NCBI GenBank assembly: GCA_942492065.1
Contig: CALODV010000013.1
Span: 1,178,001 to 1,242,000 of the forward strand
Length of the DNA: 64,000 nucleotides
Origin: G963665815 sp942492065
GTDB taxonomy: Bacteria > Cloacimonadota > Cloacimonadia > Cloacimonadales > JAIOQZ01
Direction: 5' to 3'
The position numbers and the translations under genes were made by a program. Positions within the stretch are counted from its first letter, which is position 1; each line of letters begins with the position of its first letter. The notes below the pieces were generated by a model, which did no database searches, was not told where the DNA came from, and was given only the letters and a program-made list of their open reading frames with translations. Positions 63,053-64,000 of this stretch are shown in pieces.

Positions 63053-63110
63053 TCCTTCCAAGGCTTCAGGATTTCTAAACGGAAAAATTTCTTATACAAG
63101 AGAAAAAGAA
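63053..63110. repeat. 59-bp dispersed repeat, copy 2
   Basis: TCCTTCCAAGGCTTCAGGAT followed by TTCTAAACGGAAAAATTTCT; matches 54992-55050 with a few substitutions. Confidence 0.7.
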
Positions 63111-63167
63111 GTGAAGTCCGAGTGATGTGAAAAGTTCGTCAACATTGAAAACAAACCAATCTCTATA

Positions 63168-63222
63168 TAAAAAAACCGACCCAAAACTGGATCGGTAAAT
63201 TTATGGCGGGAGTGACGGGACT
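63168..63222 (-). other. tRNA-3'-end-like segment and terminator behind the GIY-YIG gene
   Basis: On the minus strand, 14 bases after the GIY-YIG stop, GTCCCGTCACTCCCGCCA (63221-63204) looks like the 3' side of a T-stem, an acceptor strand and an encoded CCA. It is followed by a CCGATCCAGTTTTGGGTCGG hairpin and seven T (63193-63168). There is no matching 5' acceptor strand nearby, so this is not a complete tRNA. Confidence 0.55.
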
Positions 63223-63235
63223 TCCCGAGACTACG

Positions 63236-63490
63236 TTACTCGGGACGACCTTCTGCGATTAACTTCTCAATGTACTTTCGGCTTTTCTTTCTCTTGATTC
63301 CATACTCCCTCTTAATTGCATCTGACTTGTTTTCGTGAGTTTCATAATATGCAATCTTCCATGGAATACCATTCTTTGTTGATCTGCTGTTACCTGAGTT
63401 GTGTTTCTCAAGTCTTGTTTCGATATTGCTCGTGTAGCCAACATAATACTTGTCTTTAGATTCTGAATACAAAATATATGTATAAAACAT
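63236..63490 (-). CDS. GIY-YIG nuclease, small (UPF0213-like)
   Basis: 84 residues: the whole protein is a single GIY-YIG domain. YTYILYSESKDKYYVGYTS carries the Tyr-(x)-Tyr pair in the positions of GIY...YIG, followed by catalytic Arg in NIETRLEKHN and Glu near KSDAIKREYGIKRKKSRKYI. Free-standing members of this family are common and scattered near tRNA genes in many bacteria; their function is unsettled. It sits between a REP-like unit (63524) and a tRNA-3'-end-like segment, and pieces of the same unit lie on both sides, so it behaves as a small mobile cassette. Confidence 0.88.
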   Translation of the reverse strand: MFYTYILYSESKDKYYVGYTSNIETRLEKHNSGNSRSTKNGIPWKIAYYETHENKSDAIKREYGIKRKKSRKYIEKLIAEGRPE

Positions 63491-63550
63491 CTCAAACCTC
63501 TACATGTGTAATCTGTTAAATCCACCATTCGCAAGGATTTCAACCATATC

Positions 63551-64000
63551 TGAGTAAATAAAAAAAGCTAATCCGTTTCCGAATCAGCTTGTTTATAGTG
63601 GCCCCGATAGATCGGGATGCCGGGACTTCCCGAGACTACGTTACTCGGGACGACCTTCTGCGGTCTCTCATCCTTATAAACAAACCTTTCTTTGAGTAAA
63701 TAAAAAAAGCTAATCCGTTTCCGAATCAGCTTGTTTATAGTGGCGGGAGTGACGGGACTTCTCGAGACTACGTTACTCGGGACGACCTTCTGCGGTCTCT
63801 CATCCTTATAAACAAACCTTTCTTTGAGTAAATAAAAAAAGCTAATCCGTTTCCGAATCAGCTTGTTTATAGTGGCGGGAGTGACGGGACTTCCCGAGAC
63901 TACGTTACTCGGGACGACCTTCTGCGGTCTCTCATCCTTATAAACAAACCTTTCTTTGAGTAAATAAAAAAAGCTAATCCGTTTCCGAATCAGCTTGTTT
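63551..64000. repeat. 132-bp tandem repeat array running off the window
   Basis: Units start at 63551, 63693, 63825 and 63957 (142, 132, 132 bp, last incomplete). Read on the minus strand each unit has: last codons of the GIY-YIG frame (AEGRPE and stop), a CCCGAG/CTCGGG stem, GTCCCGTCACTCCCGCCA (variant with a CCCGAT stem in the first), then a GCTGATTCGGAAACGGATTAGC hairpin-type terminator with TTTTTTT. No intact gene lies inside. Confidence 0.85.

Noticed and set aside
63168..63222. A complete tRNA gene on the minus strand
   Set aside because: Only the T-stem-to-CCA side is recognisable; the upstream bases are GIY-YIG codons and no 5' acceptor strand or anticodon arm can be found.
63551..64000. 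CRISPR array
   Set aside because: The units are 132 bp and repeated over their whole length with no variable spacers, and no cas gene is present.

Overview
The window is a contig from a bacterium of the FCB assemblage, most likely a Cloacimonadota-like (WWE1) fermenter. This placement is inference. It rests on the low-GC genome style, the YPNPFNPET-type C-terminal sorting domain on an FG-GAP secreted protein, many lipoproteins with LxGC-type lipoboxes, a DKNYY-repeat lipoprotein, a six-bladed propeller lipoprotein, and two-subunit methylmalonyl-CoA mutase. No rRNA or other phylogenetic marker beyond alaS, purH and one tRNA-Ser is present.

Layout. 1-3.0 kb: methylmalonyl-CoA mutase mutA-mutB (minus strand, mutB cut by the window edge). 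3.0-12.3 kb: an accessory region with a HigB / XRE-ImmA toxin-antitoxin module and a downstream membrane TPR gene, a metalloprotease-like gene, a truncated FG-GAP gene whose 3' end is replaced by a copied fragment of the XRE-ImmA gene, two lipoproteins, and an orphan sorting-domain remnant in opposite orientation. 12.3-23.6 kb: a co-directional metabolic operon: saccharopine dehydrogenase, lysine-ketoglutarate reductase, citrate-lyase-like CitD-CitE fusion and CitF, a beta-decarboxylating (iso/homoisocitrate-type) dehydrogenase, an HD protein and two different LeuC-LeuD fusion hydro-lyases. 23.7-29.9 kb: a DUF4411/PIN plus XRE-ImmA pair, a lipoprotein between two 70-bp direct repeats, an intact FG-GAP protein, and about 1 kb packed with small palindromic repeats. 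29.9-48.9 kb: mostly core genes: alaS, a methyltransferase, a GT9 glycosyltransferase, a 1422-residue NTPase-TPR-GAF-sigma54 regulator, a DnaQ-DinG helicase, a MacB-type ABC pair, YihY, an HD-GYP response regulator and purH, then tRNA-Ser(GGA). 49.2-50.6 kb: an IS3-family element that truncates a TonB-like gene. 50.8-62.2 kb: prolyl oligopeptidase, secreted and lipoprotein genes, GNAT and VOC genes, and a DJ-1/MarR operon with visible operators. 62.3-64.0 kb: decayed and intact GIY-YIG cassettes and a 132-bp tandem array that carries a tRNA-3'-end-like segment and a terminator hairpin.

How the genes work together. The central proposal (inference) is that the 12.3-23.6 kb operon breaks down lysine. 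The two saccharopine enzymes turn lysine plus 2-oxoglutarate into aminoadipate semialdehyde plus glutamate. After oxidation and transamination to 2-oxoadipate (enzymes not in this window), the dehydrogenase and the two hydro-lyases could run the alpha-aminoadipate pathway backwards to homocitrate. The citrate-lyase-like complex would then split homocitrate into acetate and 2-oxoglutarate, which regenerates the co-substrate of the first step. The conservative alternative is that the last five enzymes act on C6 acids (2-oxoglutarate to isocitrate to citrate to acetate plus oxaloacetate) and share an operon with lysine degradation. The nearby methylmalonyl-CoA mutase fits an amino-acid or propionate-metabolising anaerobe.
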